From positions 1-45,002 of the forward strand of contig ONFR01000017.1 of assembly GCA_900317125.1 (NCBI GenBank): a stretch of 45,002 bases of DNA, given 5' to 3'. Every line of letters begins with the position of its first letter. The first letter of the stretch is position 1. The notes under the pieces are model-generated. The model worked only from the letters and a program-made list of their open reading frames with translations. It was not told where the DNA came from and did not search any database. A program made the position numbers and the translations under genes. Shown here piece by piece: positions 7,207 to 14,669 of this stretch. The DNA comes from an uncultured Bacteroidales bacterium (GTDB lineage Bacteria > Bacteroidota > Bacteroidia > Bacteroidales > P3).

Positions 7207-7258
7207 ATTGTTTCGGTTTTTAACTAGTGGTACTAGCCTTCCTAGTCTTTATATTTGT

Positions 7259-8347
7259 TTATTTTGGTGCGGTGTGAATCATAATGGCGGCGATGACACC
7301 GAAGAAGGCCTGCGGCAGGAGTACGGCGATAAAGGGGTTGAGGGTGCCGAAGATGGCGTAGACGGTGGATACTTTCATGAAGACGATGAAACCGAAGGCT
7401 AGCGTGATGCCCACGGCAAGGTGGACACCGATGCCGCCGCGGGTTTTGCGGCTGGAGACACCGAGGCCGATGAAGGTCATGACGATGATGGCAAGGGGGT
7501 TGAGGAGACGTTGGTAGAGCTCGATTTTGGCGGCCACGACGGTGGTGGAGCCCCTCATTTTTTCGCGTATGATATAGTGGTAGAGCTCCACGGAGTTCAT
7601 GGTGGTGATGTCGTCGTCGGCCCAGTTGAAGTCGTCGGGGGTGATGCCTAGGTTGCGTTGCGACTGCCCACTGCGGGAAAGGTGTTCGCGGTTGCCGTCG
7701 ATGGTGCGGTGTACAAAGTCGAGGCAGTCCCATTTGCCGGTGAGGGTGTCGTACTGAATGCTGGAGCAGGAGATGCGGTCTACCAGCTGGTATTGGTCGT
7801 CGTAAACGTCGCGGTGGAACTGGTTGACGCGAAGGGTCTGGGCGTCGAAGCTCTCGGCATATATCTGTGTGCCATGCTTTGCTTGGAAGTGGATGTTGCT
7901 GAAGTAGTTCTGCTTGCGAGTGTGGATGTAGTCGCCTTCGAATTGGGCAAGGCTCCGGTTGTTGACGGGGATGACGAAGTTGCCGAAGACAAGCACTACC
8001 AGCGCCACAATGGCCGAGCCGTAGAAGTAGGGCCGCATGAGGCGCCGGTAGCTGATGCCGCTGCCGAGGATGGCGATGATTTCGGTGTTGCCGGCCATCT
8101 TGGAGGTGAAAAAGATGACGCTGATGAAGATGAAGAGCGGACTGTAGAGGTTGACGAAGCCGGGGATGAAGTTGAGGTAGTAGCGATAAACAATCTCCCC
8201 CAGCGGCGCATGGCCGCCGAGGAAGTCGTCGAGTTTTTCCGATACATCGAATGTGATGACGATGACTATGATGAGCGCCATCGCCATGAGGAAGGTCTTC
8301 AGGTACTTCAGCAGGATGTACCTGTCAAGTTTTGGCACTGATTTCAC
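7259..8347 (-). CDS. LptF/LptG-family permease (YjgP/YjgQ)
   Basis: This 362-aa inner-membrane protein has TM segments near the N-terminus (FLMAMALIIVIVITFDVSEKLDDF; FVNLYSPLFIFISVIFFTSKM; about 115-135) and three near the C-terminus. A soluble beta-jellyroll-like part lies between (about 150-255). This is the LptF/LptG layout: these proteins form the membrane part of the lipopolysaccharide extractor with LptB. I cannot say which of the two paralogues it is. The start is taken as GTG at 8347, whose GTGA overlaps the mutA stop TGA (8346-8344). The ATG at 8389 would lie deeper inside mutA and add an unconserved basic head. The overlap implies translational coupling to mutA. Confidence 0.9.
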   Translation of the reverse strand: MKSVPKLDRYILLKYLKTFLMAMALIIVIVITFDVSEKLDDFLGGHAPLGEIVYRYYLNFIPGFVNLYSPLFIFISVIFFTSKMAGNTEIIAILGSGISYRRLMRPYFYGSAIVALVVLVFGNFVIPVNNRSLAQFEGDYIHTRKQNYFSNIHFQAKHGTQIYAESFDAQTLRVNQFHRDVYDDQYQLVDRISCSSIQYDTLTGKWDCLDFVHRTIDGNREHLSRSGQSQRNLGITPDDFNWADDDITTMNSVELYHYIIREKMRGSTTVVAAKIELYQRLLNPLAIIVMTFIGLGVSSRKTRGGIGVHLAVGITLAFGFIVFMKVSTVYAIFGTLNPFIAVLLPQAFFGVIAAIMIHTAPK

Positions 8348-10221
8348 TCTTGCCCGATGCCGAATATTTGTTGGAACTTGGTGAGGCACTCAAGGACGTT
8401 GGTCTTGACGTGGATGAATTCGTCGATGCCGTAGCCTTTGTAGGTGTCGACCATGTCTTTGGGGAAGCCGGCGAGCACGATGCTCTTTACCTTGCCTTTG
8501 AGACCTTGGCAGGCGGCTTCGGTGATTTCGGCATACTCGTCGTCGCTGGAGCAGAGGACCACGATGTCGGCCTTGGCCTCGAGGGCGGCTTTGACGCCTT
8601 CTTCAGCAGACTTGAATCCGGGATTGTCGATAATCTCGTATCCGGCCACACCGAAGAAGTTGGTGGCGAAACCAGAGCGTGCCTTGCGCATGGCGAGGTT
8701 GCCGTAGGTGAGGAGGAATACTTTGGGACGGATGCCGCTGTGCTCGGTGGCGAGGCGCAGTTTCTCGAATGCCTCGGCACCACGGTACTGGCGGAGGGGC
8801 TTGATGGGGGCGTCGGCGGCGGAGCAGCTGCATTTGGGGCAGCAACGGGTGTCCTTGGTTATCTTGTCGCCCATCTTCTCGAGGAGGTTGGGGTACTGGT
8901 TGGTGCCCAGAATGGTGGTTTTGCGGGTGGCGATGTCCATGTCGCGCTGAGCGGCGGTTTTCTCCACCTCGGCCTGCACGTAGCCGTTGGCAATGGCTTT
9001 GGCAAAACCGCCCTGTTCCTCGACGGCGAGGAAGAGCTGCCAAGCGTACTGGGCGATGCTGTCGGTGAGGTTCTCGATATAGTAGCTGCCGGCTGCGGGG
9101 TCGACAATCTTGTCCATGTAGCTCTCTTCTTTGAGGAGGAGCTGCTGGTTGCGGCCAATGCGATAGCCGAAACTATCGGACTCTTTGAAGGCGATGTCGA
9201 AGGGGTTGGTGGTGATGCTGTCGGCACCGGCAATGGCGGCGGACATGGTCTCGGTGGTGGTGCGGAGCATGTTGACGTAGGGGTCGAAAATGGACTTGTT
9301 CCAAAGCGAGCTGGTGGCATTGATGAATACCTTGAGGCAGCAGTCGCACTGAGGTTTGTATTGCTCCATTATTTTGCTCCACAACATGCGGGCGGCACGT
9401 ATCTTGGCAATTTCCATGAAATAGGTGCTGCCTGTGGCAAAATTGAAGACGAGGTTTTTAGCCACTTCCTCGACGGTGAGGCCGCAGTCGGTGAGGTGGG
9501 CCACGAGGTCGTTGGCGGAGGCAAGGGTGAAGCCCAGCTCTTGCACGATGCTGGAGCCTGCGTTATGGATGTAACGTCCGTTGACGGCAAGGACGCGGAA
9601 GTTGGGCAGGTGCTCTTTGGCAAAACGAACCAGCTCGACGGCTTCCTGGTAGTCGCCCTGCTCGCCGTTGCGATAGTCGCCATGGAGGAGTGCGCGGCCA
9701 TAGATGTCGAAGTTGCAGCTGCCATAGACTTTGGCGGGGTCGTAGCCGCCCTCTTCCACCACTTGGAGGAAGAGTTTGAGGGTGTGGAGGTAATCCTTGC
9801 TGCAGGTGAAGTTGATTTTGCAGGCTTCGGGATGGATATCTTTCAGCAGGGTGCGCATCTGCTCCACGTTTTCGACTTTGCAGGCGCAGAGCCCTAACGA
9901 ATTGGCACCGCGGTTGAGGGCTTCGAGAGCCAGGGCATTGGCAGCCTCGAGTGTGTCGGCCTTGATGTCTTGGCGGATGTCCCATACATTGTTGTCGGCA
10001 TGTTTGCCACGGGTGAAGGGAGCCTGGTCGGGGTTGCTTTCCAGGTATTCCAGATTTTCGAGGTCTTCGGCGCGGTAGTAGGGTTTCACCTTAAAACCTT
10101 CGATGGTCTTCCATACCAGTTTCTTTTCGTAATCGGCGCCCTTGAGGTCTTTATTGATGACCTCTTCCCATTTTTCGGTCGGGACTGGAGGGAATTCGCT
10201 GAATAATTTATTGTCTTCCAT
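8344..10221 (-). CDS. mutA: Methylmalonyl-CoA mutase, small (beta) subunit
   Basis: This 625-aa protein is the non-catalytic partner in the heterodimeric, B12-dependent mutase that interconverts succinyl-CoA and (R)-methylmalonyl-CoA, a step in propionate formation in Bacteroidota. The TIM-barrel part is clear: DIRQDIKADTLEAANALALEAL, then GSCNFDIYGRALLHGDY, TGSTYFMEIAKIRAARMLW, and ITTNPFDIAFKESDSFGYRIGRNQQLLL. The C-terminal domain (about 500-625) has the cobalamin-domain fold pattern but lacks the DxHxxG motif, which fits the small subunit. A Cys cluster (CCPKCSC, about residue 457) sits in the linker. The ATG at 10221 is preferred over 10248 because the added residues are not conserved in type. 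No large subunit gene (mutB) is adjacent. Confidence 0.93.
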   Translation of the reverse strand: MEDNKLFSEFPPVPTEKWEEVINKDLKGADYEKKLVWKTIEGFKVKPYYRAEDLENLEYLESNPDQAPFTRGKHADNNVWDIRQDIKADTLEAANALALEALNRGANSLGLCACKVENVEQMRTLLKDIHPEACKINFTCSKDYLHTLKLFLQVVEEGGYDPAKVYGSCNFDIYGRALLHGDYRNGEQGDYQEAVELVRFAKEHLPNFRVLAVNGRYIHNAGSSIVQELGFTLASANDLVAHLTDCGLTVEEVAKNLVFNFATGSTYFMEIAKIRAARMLWSKIMEQYKPQCDCCLKVFINATSSLWNKSIFDPYVNMLRTTTETMSAAIAGADSITTNPFDIAFKESDSFGYRIGRNQQLLLKEESYMDKIVDPAAGSYYIENLTDSIAQYAWQLFLAVEEQGGFAKAIANGYVQAEVEKTAAQRDMDIATRKTTILGTNQYPNLLEKMGDKITKDTRCCPKCSCSAADAPIKPLRQYRGAEAFEKLRLATEHSGIRPKVFLLTYGNLAMRKARSGFATNFFGVAGYEIIDNPGFKSAEEGVKAALEAKADIVVLCSSDDEYAEITEAACQGLKGKVKSIVLAGFPKDMVDTYKGYGIDEFIHVKTNVLECLTKFQQIFGIGQE

Positions 10222-10257
10222 AGTCTTGTGTCTTTCTATTATCAACAATTAAGCAAA

Positions 10258-10305
10258 CAAAGTTACGATTATTTTTCGATATAGCAAAAAATAATCGCAA
10301 CTTTG
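10258..10305 (-). promoter_or_regulatory. mutA promoter embedded in a long palindrome
   Basis: Minus strand: TTTG (10288-10285), 19-nt spacer, TAACTTTG (10265-10258), a consensus Bacteroidota promoter 36 bp before the mutA ATG. The same bases form an inverted repeat with 20-bp arms (10258-10277 and 10286-10305, mismatched at one internal base and at the innermost pair) around a short centre. It may be an operator; alternatively the hairpin ends the helicase transcript coming from 10389. Confidence 0.7.
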
Positions 10306-10388
10306 CTGTCCAAGAAACGGGTTGAGGGGTGATTGCAAGCAGATAAAAGTTCAGCTGTTTGTTGGAAGGGGAGGGCGTTGCCGGGGGG

Positions 10389-13300
10389 CTATTCGCAAGG
10401 GAGCACTTGGCAGTGGTCGGGATGGATATAGAGGAGGTATCCCCGCACGGTGGGGTTGCCCATGGCGAGGAGGGCATCGCAGTAGTGCAGCACTTGGATG
10501 GTATGGTCGGCACTGGGCTGGCCTGTCTTGAAATCGATGACGTATACGGCTTCGGGAGTATAGACGATCCGGTCGGGACGAATCACGTTGCCCTGCCATG
10601 CGATGTCGCATTCGTTTTTTGCGGTGTGCACGGGATTGAAGAATCGTGCCACTTCGGGTTGCTGCATCATGGCGGAGAGCGTTCGGCGAAGGGCGTTCAC
10701 GGTCTCGTCGTCGAGCTGTTTGTGAGCGGCATAACTGTCGATGGCGTTGTCGACATCATCGATGGATGCGATGTGCGACAGTATCTCGTGGACCTGGTTT
10801 CCGCGGCGGATGGCATCGTTGTCGGTAGGTCTTGAGGCGGTGGACTGCTCGGCGATGGCAATGCGGTCTGTCCAGTCGGGGAAGATGGTGGTATGCAGTT
10901 GAATAGTGCTAATGTGACTGTCTGCCTCTTTGGCTATTTGCTTAGGATTATTCGTGCCGATGGCACGTACATCGGGACGCACTTCGTAGGTGTCCTCGCG
11001 GGTGTCGAGATAGTCTGATAGCAGAGAAGTGTAGGCTGTGGTGCCGGATTTCTTAGGCTTGTGACAGTATAGGAAAAGCTTTTCCCTGGGTCGTGTGAGT
11101 GCTACATAAAGCACGTTCAGGTTATCCATATCTGTTTTGCGGCGTTCCTCGTCGTATTGCTGGTCGAAGAGGGTGGGCTCTCCTTTGGTGGGGTGGACAA
11201 GTCCCACGGGCAGCGGCACGGCGTCGGTGGCCGGGGTCTGCACCCAGATGGAGTCCAGTCTGTCGCGTTCGTTCAAGACGGGGTATAGCACGATGGGGGC
11301 TTCGAGACCTTTTGCTTTGTGTATGGACATCAAGCGGATGGCGTTGATGTCGGCGGCGGTGTTGGTGGACAGACGGTCTTTCTGTTCGTCGAACCATTGG
11401 ATGAATTCGGTCAGGTCGTGGCGGTGGGTGGTGGCGTACTTTGCCACCACGTTGAGGAATGTGGCGGTGTAGGCTGTTTCGCAGTCTTCCAGCTGGAGCA
11501 TCCGCAGCATCTCTTCGCAGCAGTCGTAAAGTCCCAGCGACCGCAGACGGTTGCTGTTCAGCGTCAGCCCGTGATTGGCCAGGAGGCTGTCGAGGTTGAT
11601 GGGTTGGCGGTCGTTGATGAATGTAGTGTCCAGCTGAAAGTCGGTCTTGCCCAAGTGGTTGAGATATAGGATTACCTGAGCGGCGGCCACACGGTCGGTC
11701 GGGTCAATCAGGTACTGTAGAATACTGCGCATCATCATCACTGTGGGGCTTTGAGAGAGGAGGAATGACTCGTTGGACACTACCGCGATGCCCTGCTGGG
11801 TGAAATGAGCGGTGATGTCGGCAAGGATGCGGTTGTAGCGTGCCAGCACGGTGATGTCGCTGAGTTTGTAGCCCAGTGTATCGGTTAATTGGTGGATGTC
11901 TTTTACCATCTGTTCCCAAAGTTGGGAGTTGTCGTCTTCGGCCTCCCAGAATCCGGCTTGGATGTATCCGCCTTCTTTCACAGGCTCCTGTATCAGCGAG
12001 GGCCGTGGGCCATCGCCTATATAAATATTGTGTAATTCGGGGTTGTCGGCGTAGCGTTGGCGGATGGCCCACTCGAAGAAACAGTTGTTGAACTCCACGA
12101 TTTCCCGTGCGGAGCGGAAGTTGCGTCCAAGCTGTTCCACGGTGCTGATGCCGGGCTGTTCGAGCAGGCGGCCATGCACGGGGTTGTCGACTTTGGGAAG
12201 GGATACAAACTGACCTACGTCACCTTGGCGGAAGCGATAGATGGCTTGTTTGCCGTCGCCAACTACCAGCGAGGTGTGTCCGGCACCCACGCCGTTCTCC
12301 AAGAGGGGGACGAGGTTCTGCCATTGGAGTCGTGAAGTGTCCTGGAATTCGTCTATCAGATAGTTGGTATAGCGGTTGCCGATGCGTTCGTAGATGAATG
12401 GGGCGGGTTCGTCCTGTACTACCTCGGCGATGCGTTGGTTGAACTCAGAGATATGGACAATCTCGTTTTCTTTGGAGTATTCTCCAACCAGCTGATTCAG
12501 TTTATTGAGGAGCGCAAGGGAATAGATGTTCTTCATCAGTAGCCTGCGGGTGTTGTACAGCACTCCTTCGGTGGAGCGGAATTGCTGGATGCGATCGAAA
12601 ATGTCGTGCAACCGTGGTTTCACTGATGCCAGCCGATCGCTCACAGCGGCGGAGCATTTGGCACTGCCCAGTTTGTCTCCCTCCAGATAGGCTAGCACAT
12701 AACTGTTGGGCTGGGTCGCCACACCGTTGGCAAGTTTGCGGAAAAAAGCGCCTGCTCCGGTGGCACCGCGGTAGAAATCGGTGTCGGACAGCCCTGCTGA
12801 AGTATAGAGGTCGACCCCCTCTTGCCCTAATGCACGCAACTGCTGTTCATAGGCTCTGTTGTCGGTGGCCATGCGGCGCTGTCTCTCTCTGAACTGGGGG
12901 CTGTCGATGTCTTTCAGCAGACTAAGGTATTGGGGGGTCTGCTCCTTGAAGAGTTCTTGCGCCAGGTCTGACAGCTCCTGTTCTATCATGTAATTCTTGC
13001 CATCGGACATCCTGCTCTCGGCAAAGTCGCATAGAACCTCCGTCAACTCTTCCTGCCCGTCGGTGCCTGCCAGACTCATCAGGTCGTCCACGGCGTTTTG
13101 TATCAAGTCGTCATTGTCTATCTGGACATCGAAGTTGAGTGGCAGCCCGAGGTCGTGAGCAAAGGTGCGGACTATGCGGTGCATGAAGCTGTCGATAGTG
13201 CAAACGGCAAAATCGGAATAGTTGTGAAGCACGCCCTGCAGGACAGCAATGGCATAGCGTTGCAGGGTATTGCTGTCGAGATGTAATGTTTTGGCGATGT

Positions 13301-13538
13301 CGTTGCCCATGGGGGTGCCGGTGCCAACTGCAGACATGTTGTCCAGTTCGCGCAGTATGCGCTCCTTCATCTCGTTGGCCGCTTTGTTTGTGAAGGTAAT
13401 GGCGAGAATCCTTTTAAACCGTGAAGATAGTTCCTCCTCTCTGGCCGAGAAGGCCAACAGAAGATACTGGCGTACCAGTGTGTACGTCTTGCCCGAGCCG
13501 GCAGAAGCACGGCAGATGATGAAACGGCTGCTGTCCAT
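10389..13538 (-). CDS. UvrD-like helicase with C-terminal PD-(D/E)XK nuclease (AddA/RecB-like)
   Basis: This 1049-aa protein is a superfamily 1A helicase-nuclease for double-strand break processing and recombination. Helicase motifs in order: Walker A ASAGSGKT (residues 10-17), AITFTNKAANEMKER (motif Ia), LIDEFQDTSRLQW (motif II), VGDGKQAIYRFRQGD (motif III), LMSIHKAKGLEAPIV (motif V) and NVLYVALTRPREKL (motif VI). The end carries a nuclease signature: a Glu (about 970-980), PDRIVYTPEAVYVIDFKTG, then QVLHYCDALL. This layout is AddA/RecB-like. The expected partner nuclease (AddB-like) is not adjacent. The ATG at 13538 is chosen because the ATG at 13550 lies within the promoter box. It is divergent from tonB. 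Confidence 0.92.
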   Translation of the reverse strand: MDSSRFIICRASAGSGKTYTLVRQYLLLAFSAREEELSSRFKRILAITFTNKAANEMKERILRELDNMSAVGTGTPMGNDIAKTLHLDSNTLQRYAIAVLQGVLHNYSDFAVCTIDSFMHRIVRTFAHDLGLPLNFDVQIDNDDLIQNAVDDLMSLAGTDGQEELTEVLCDFAESRMSDGKNYMIEQELSDLAQELFKEQTPQYLSLLKDIDSPQFRERQRRMATDNRAYEQQLRALGQEGVDLYTSAGLSDTDFYRGATGAGAFFRKLANGVATQPNSYVLAYLEGDKLGSAKCSAAVSDRLASVKPRLHDIFDRIQQFRSTEGVLYNTRRLLMKNIYSLALLNKLNQLVGEYSKENEIVHISEFNQRIAEVVQDEPAPFIYERIGNRYTNYLIDEFQDTSRLQWQNLVPLLENGVGAGHTSLVVGDGKQAIYRFRQGDVGQFVSLPKVDNPVHGRLLEQPGISTVEQLGRNFRSAREIVEFNNCFFEWAIRQRYADNPELHNIYIGDGPRPSLIQEPVKEGGYIQAGFWEAEDDNSQLWEQMVKDIHQLTDTLGYKLSDITVLARYNRILADITAHFTQQGIAVVSNESFLLSQSPTVMMMRSILQYLIDPTDRVAAAQVILYLNHLGKTDFQLDTTFINDRQPINLDSLLANHGLTLNSNRLRSLGLYDCCEEMLRMLQLEDCETAYTATFLNVVAKYATTHRHDLTEFIQWFDEQKDRLSTNTAADINAIRLMSIHKAKGLEAPIVLYPVLNERDRLDSIWVQTPATDAVPLPVGLVHPTKGEPTLFDQQYDEERRKTDMDNLNVLYVALTRPREKLFLYCHKPKKSGTTAYTSLLSDYLDTREDTYEVRPDVRAIGTNNPKQIAKEADSHISTIQLHTTIFPDWTDRIAIAEQSTASRPTDNDAIRRGNQVHEILSHIASIDDVDNAIDSYAAHKQLDDETVNALRRTLSAMMQQPEVARFFNPVHTAKNECDIAWQGNVIRPDRIVYTPEAVYVIDFKTGQPSADHTIQVLHYCDALLAMGNPTVRGYLLYIHPDHCQVLPCE

Positions 13539-13547
13539 AACAAAATG

Positions 13548-13555
13548 CAAAGATA
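13548..13555 (-). promoter_or_regulatory. -7 box of the helicase gene, very close to its ATG
   Basis: TATCTTTG on the minus strand ends only 9 nt before the ATG at 13538. With transcription starting about 7 nt after the box, the mRNA would begin within a few bases of the start codon. No clear TTTG is seen about 20 nt upstream; the stretch there is an A/T run. Confidence 0.65.
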
Positions 13556-13747
13556 CACTTTTTTTTTAGAATAGAATCAATTCCTTCGGTCGCGTTAACG
13601 GACGTGCATCGGCAAATACAACTGTCCTTTCTCCCCTGCATGGTGGTGACCACGCTTGGTGTGAGAACCGAACAGGCTCTGTCGGGGTATGGGCGGAGTG
13701 TTAAAAAACCCTTTTTTTTCTTTTTTTTTACATCGAATTGTTGATAA

Positions 13748-13778
13748 TTCAAGAAAATTTGCTAATTTAGCGGTTGAA
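13748..13778 (+). promoter_or_regulatory. Possible tonB promoter within short inverted repeat
   Basis: TAATTTAG (13763-13770) is one base off TAnnTTTG. It is bracketed by TTCAA (13748-13752) and TTGAA (13774-13778), centred on its first base, the same geometry as at 5097-5135. The arms are only 5 bp, so this is weak. Confidence 0.35.
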
Positions 13779-13833
13779 AAAAGAGGGGTGGAAAACCCCG
13801 AAAAAGTGCAATAATAATTTAAACATCAATAAT

Positions 13834-14520
13834 ATGGAAGCAAAGAAAACCCCCAGGGCTGACCTCGAAAATCGCAGAGGTCTGTTTCTTGAAATCGGTT
13901 TGGCGGTCATTTTGGCTGCTGCGCTGGTCGCTTTCAACATCAAGTCGTACGATAAAGAGGTGAAAGAAGTGAGCACCCGTACCGCTGATGTTGAGATTGA
14001 CGCCGACATTATCCAAACATCGGAGGATACACCTCCACCACCTCCTCCCGAAGAGCCTGAAGTCGTGGCTACCGAACTCAACGTTGTAGAAAACGATGCT
14101 GAGGACATCCACGAGGTAGGTATCATCAACGCTGAATCGAAGGCTGACGAGGCTTTGGAGTTCACCCGCGTTGAAGTGAAAGAAGAGGTTGAGGAAGTTG
14201 AAGAAGAGGTCTTCCTGGTTGTTGAGGAAGATCCCGAGTTCCCCGGTGGTCTGGATGCACTTTCCAAGTTCATCGCCGACAATATCAAGTACCCCCAACT
14301 CGCCAAAGAGAACAACATCACAGGTAAGGTGTTCGTCTCGTTCGTTGTTGAGAAGGACGGCCGCGTAGGTCAGGTAAAGATTCTGCGTGACATCGGCGGC
14401 GGTTGCGGCAACGAAGCTGTGCGTGTCGTGAAGATGATGCCCAAATGGAAACCCGGCAAACAGCGTGGTAAAGCTGTTCGTACACAGTTCAACCTGCCTG
14501 TCAACTTCGACCTTCAGTAA
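13834..14520 (+). CDS. tonB: Energy transducer TonB
   Basis: This 228-aa protein couples the proton-motive force of ExbB/ExbD to TonB-dependent outer-membrane receptors. A single TM helix lies near residues 16-35 (LFLEIGLAVILAAALVAFNI). The periplasmic linker has a run of prolines (TPPPPPPEEPEV) and a long acidic segment (VEVKEEVEEVEEEVF). The TonB_C domain spans about 135-228 (EFPGGLDALSKFIADNIKYP, then GKVFVSFVVEKDGRVGQVKI and MPKWKPGKQRGKAVRTQFNLPVNF). The ATG at 13834 follows an A-rich leader; an upstream ATG at 13774 would add a 20-residue basic head unlike the family. A good terminator follows. No exbB/exbD or receptor is in the window. Confidence 0.93.
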   Translation: MEAKKTPRADLENRRGLFLEIGLAVILAAALVAFNIKSYDKEVKEVSTRTADVEIDADIIQTSEDTPPPPPPEEPEVVATELNVVENDAEDIHEVGIINAESKADEALEFTRVEVKEEVEEVEEEVFLVVEEDPEFPGGLDALSKFIADNIKYPQLAKENNITGKVFVSFVVEKDGRVGQVKILRDIGGGCGNEAVRVVKMMPKWKPGKQRGKAVRTQFNLPVNFDLQ

Positions 14521-14563
14521 TGCTTCTTGCTGAGGCTCACCAGTCCGGCAAATAATCTACAAT

Positions 14564-14597
14564 AAGGGTTGCCTTCCCTGACGGCAACCCTTTTTTT
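14564..14597 (+). terminator. Intrinsic terminator of tonB
   Basis: AAGGGTTGCC (14564-14573) pairs perfectly with GGCAACCCTT (14583-14592), with a 9-nt loop. The T run extends to 14597. It lies 43 nt past the tonB stop. Confidence 0.9.
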
Positions 14598-14669
14598 ATG
14601 AATAGGCATTCCTTGTTGTCATTGGCTCCATAGCAGCAGGGTCATGTCTGCAAACTTTGTTAACTACCA

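Noticed and set aside
7207..7258. Terminator between the LptF/G-like permease and sufE
   Set aside because: Only a 5-bp ACTAG/CTAGT stem without a T run is present, too weak to call. The genes are more likely cotranscribed.
8332..9897. 521-codon open frame on the plus strand, antisense to mutA
   Set aside because: It mirrors the codon phase of mutA, which matches a known family over its full length. The antisense product is low-complexity (Gly, Val, Ala, Asp-rich) and matches nothing.
10222..10388. Cobalamin riboswitch before mutA
   Set aside because: The B12-dependent pathway made this worth looking for, but only 36 bp separate the promoter from the ATG and no B12-box-like sequence is present.
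13774..13833. 20-residue N-terminal extension of TonB
   Set aside because: The added head is basic and unlike the family. The ATG at 13834 has a better A-rich leader and places the TM helix at the usual position.
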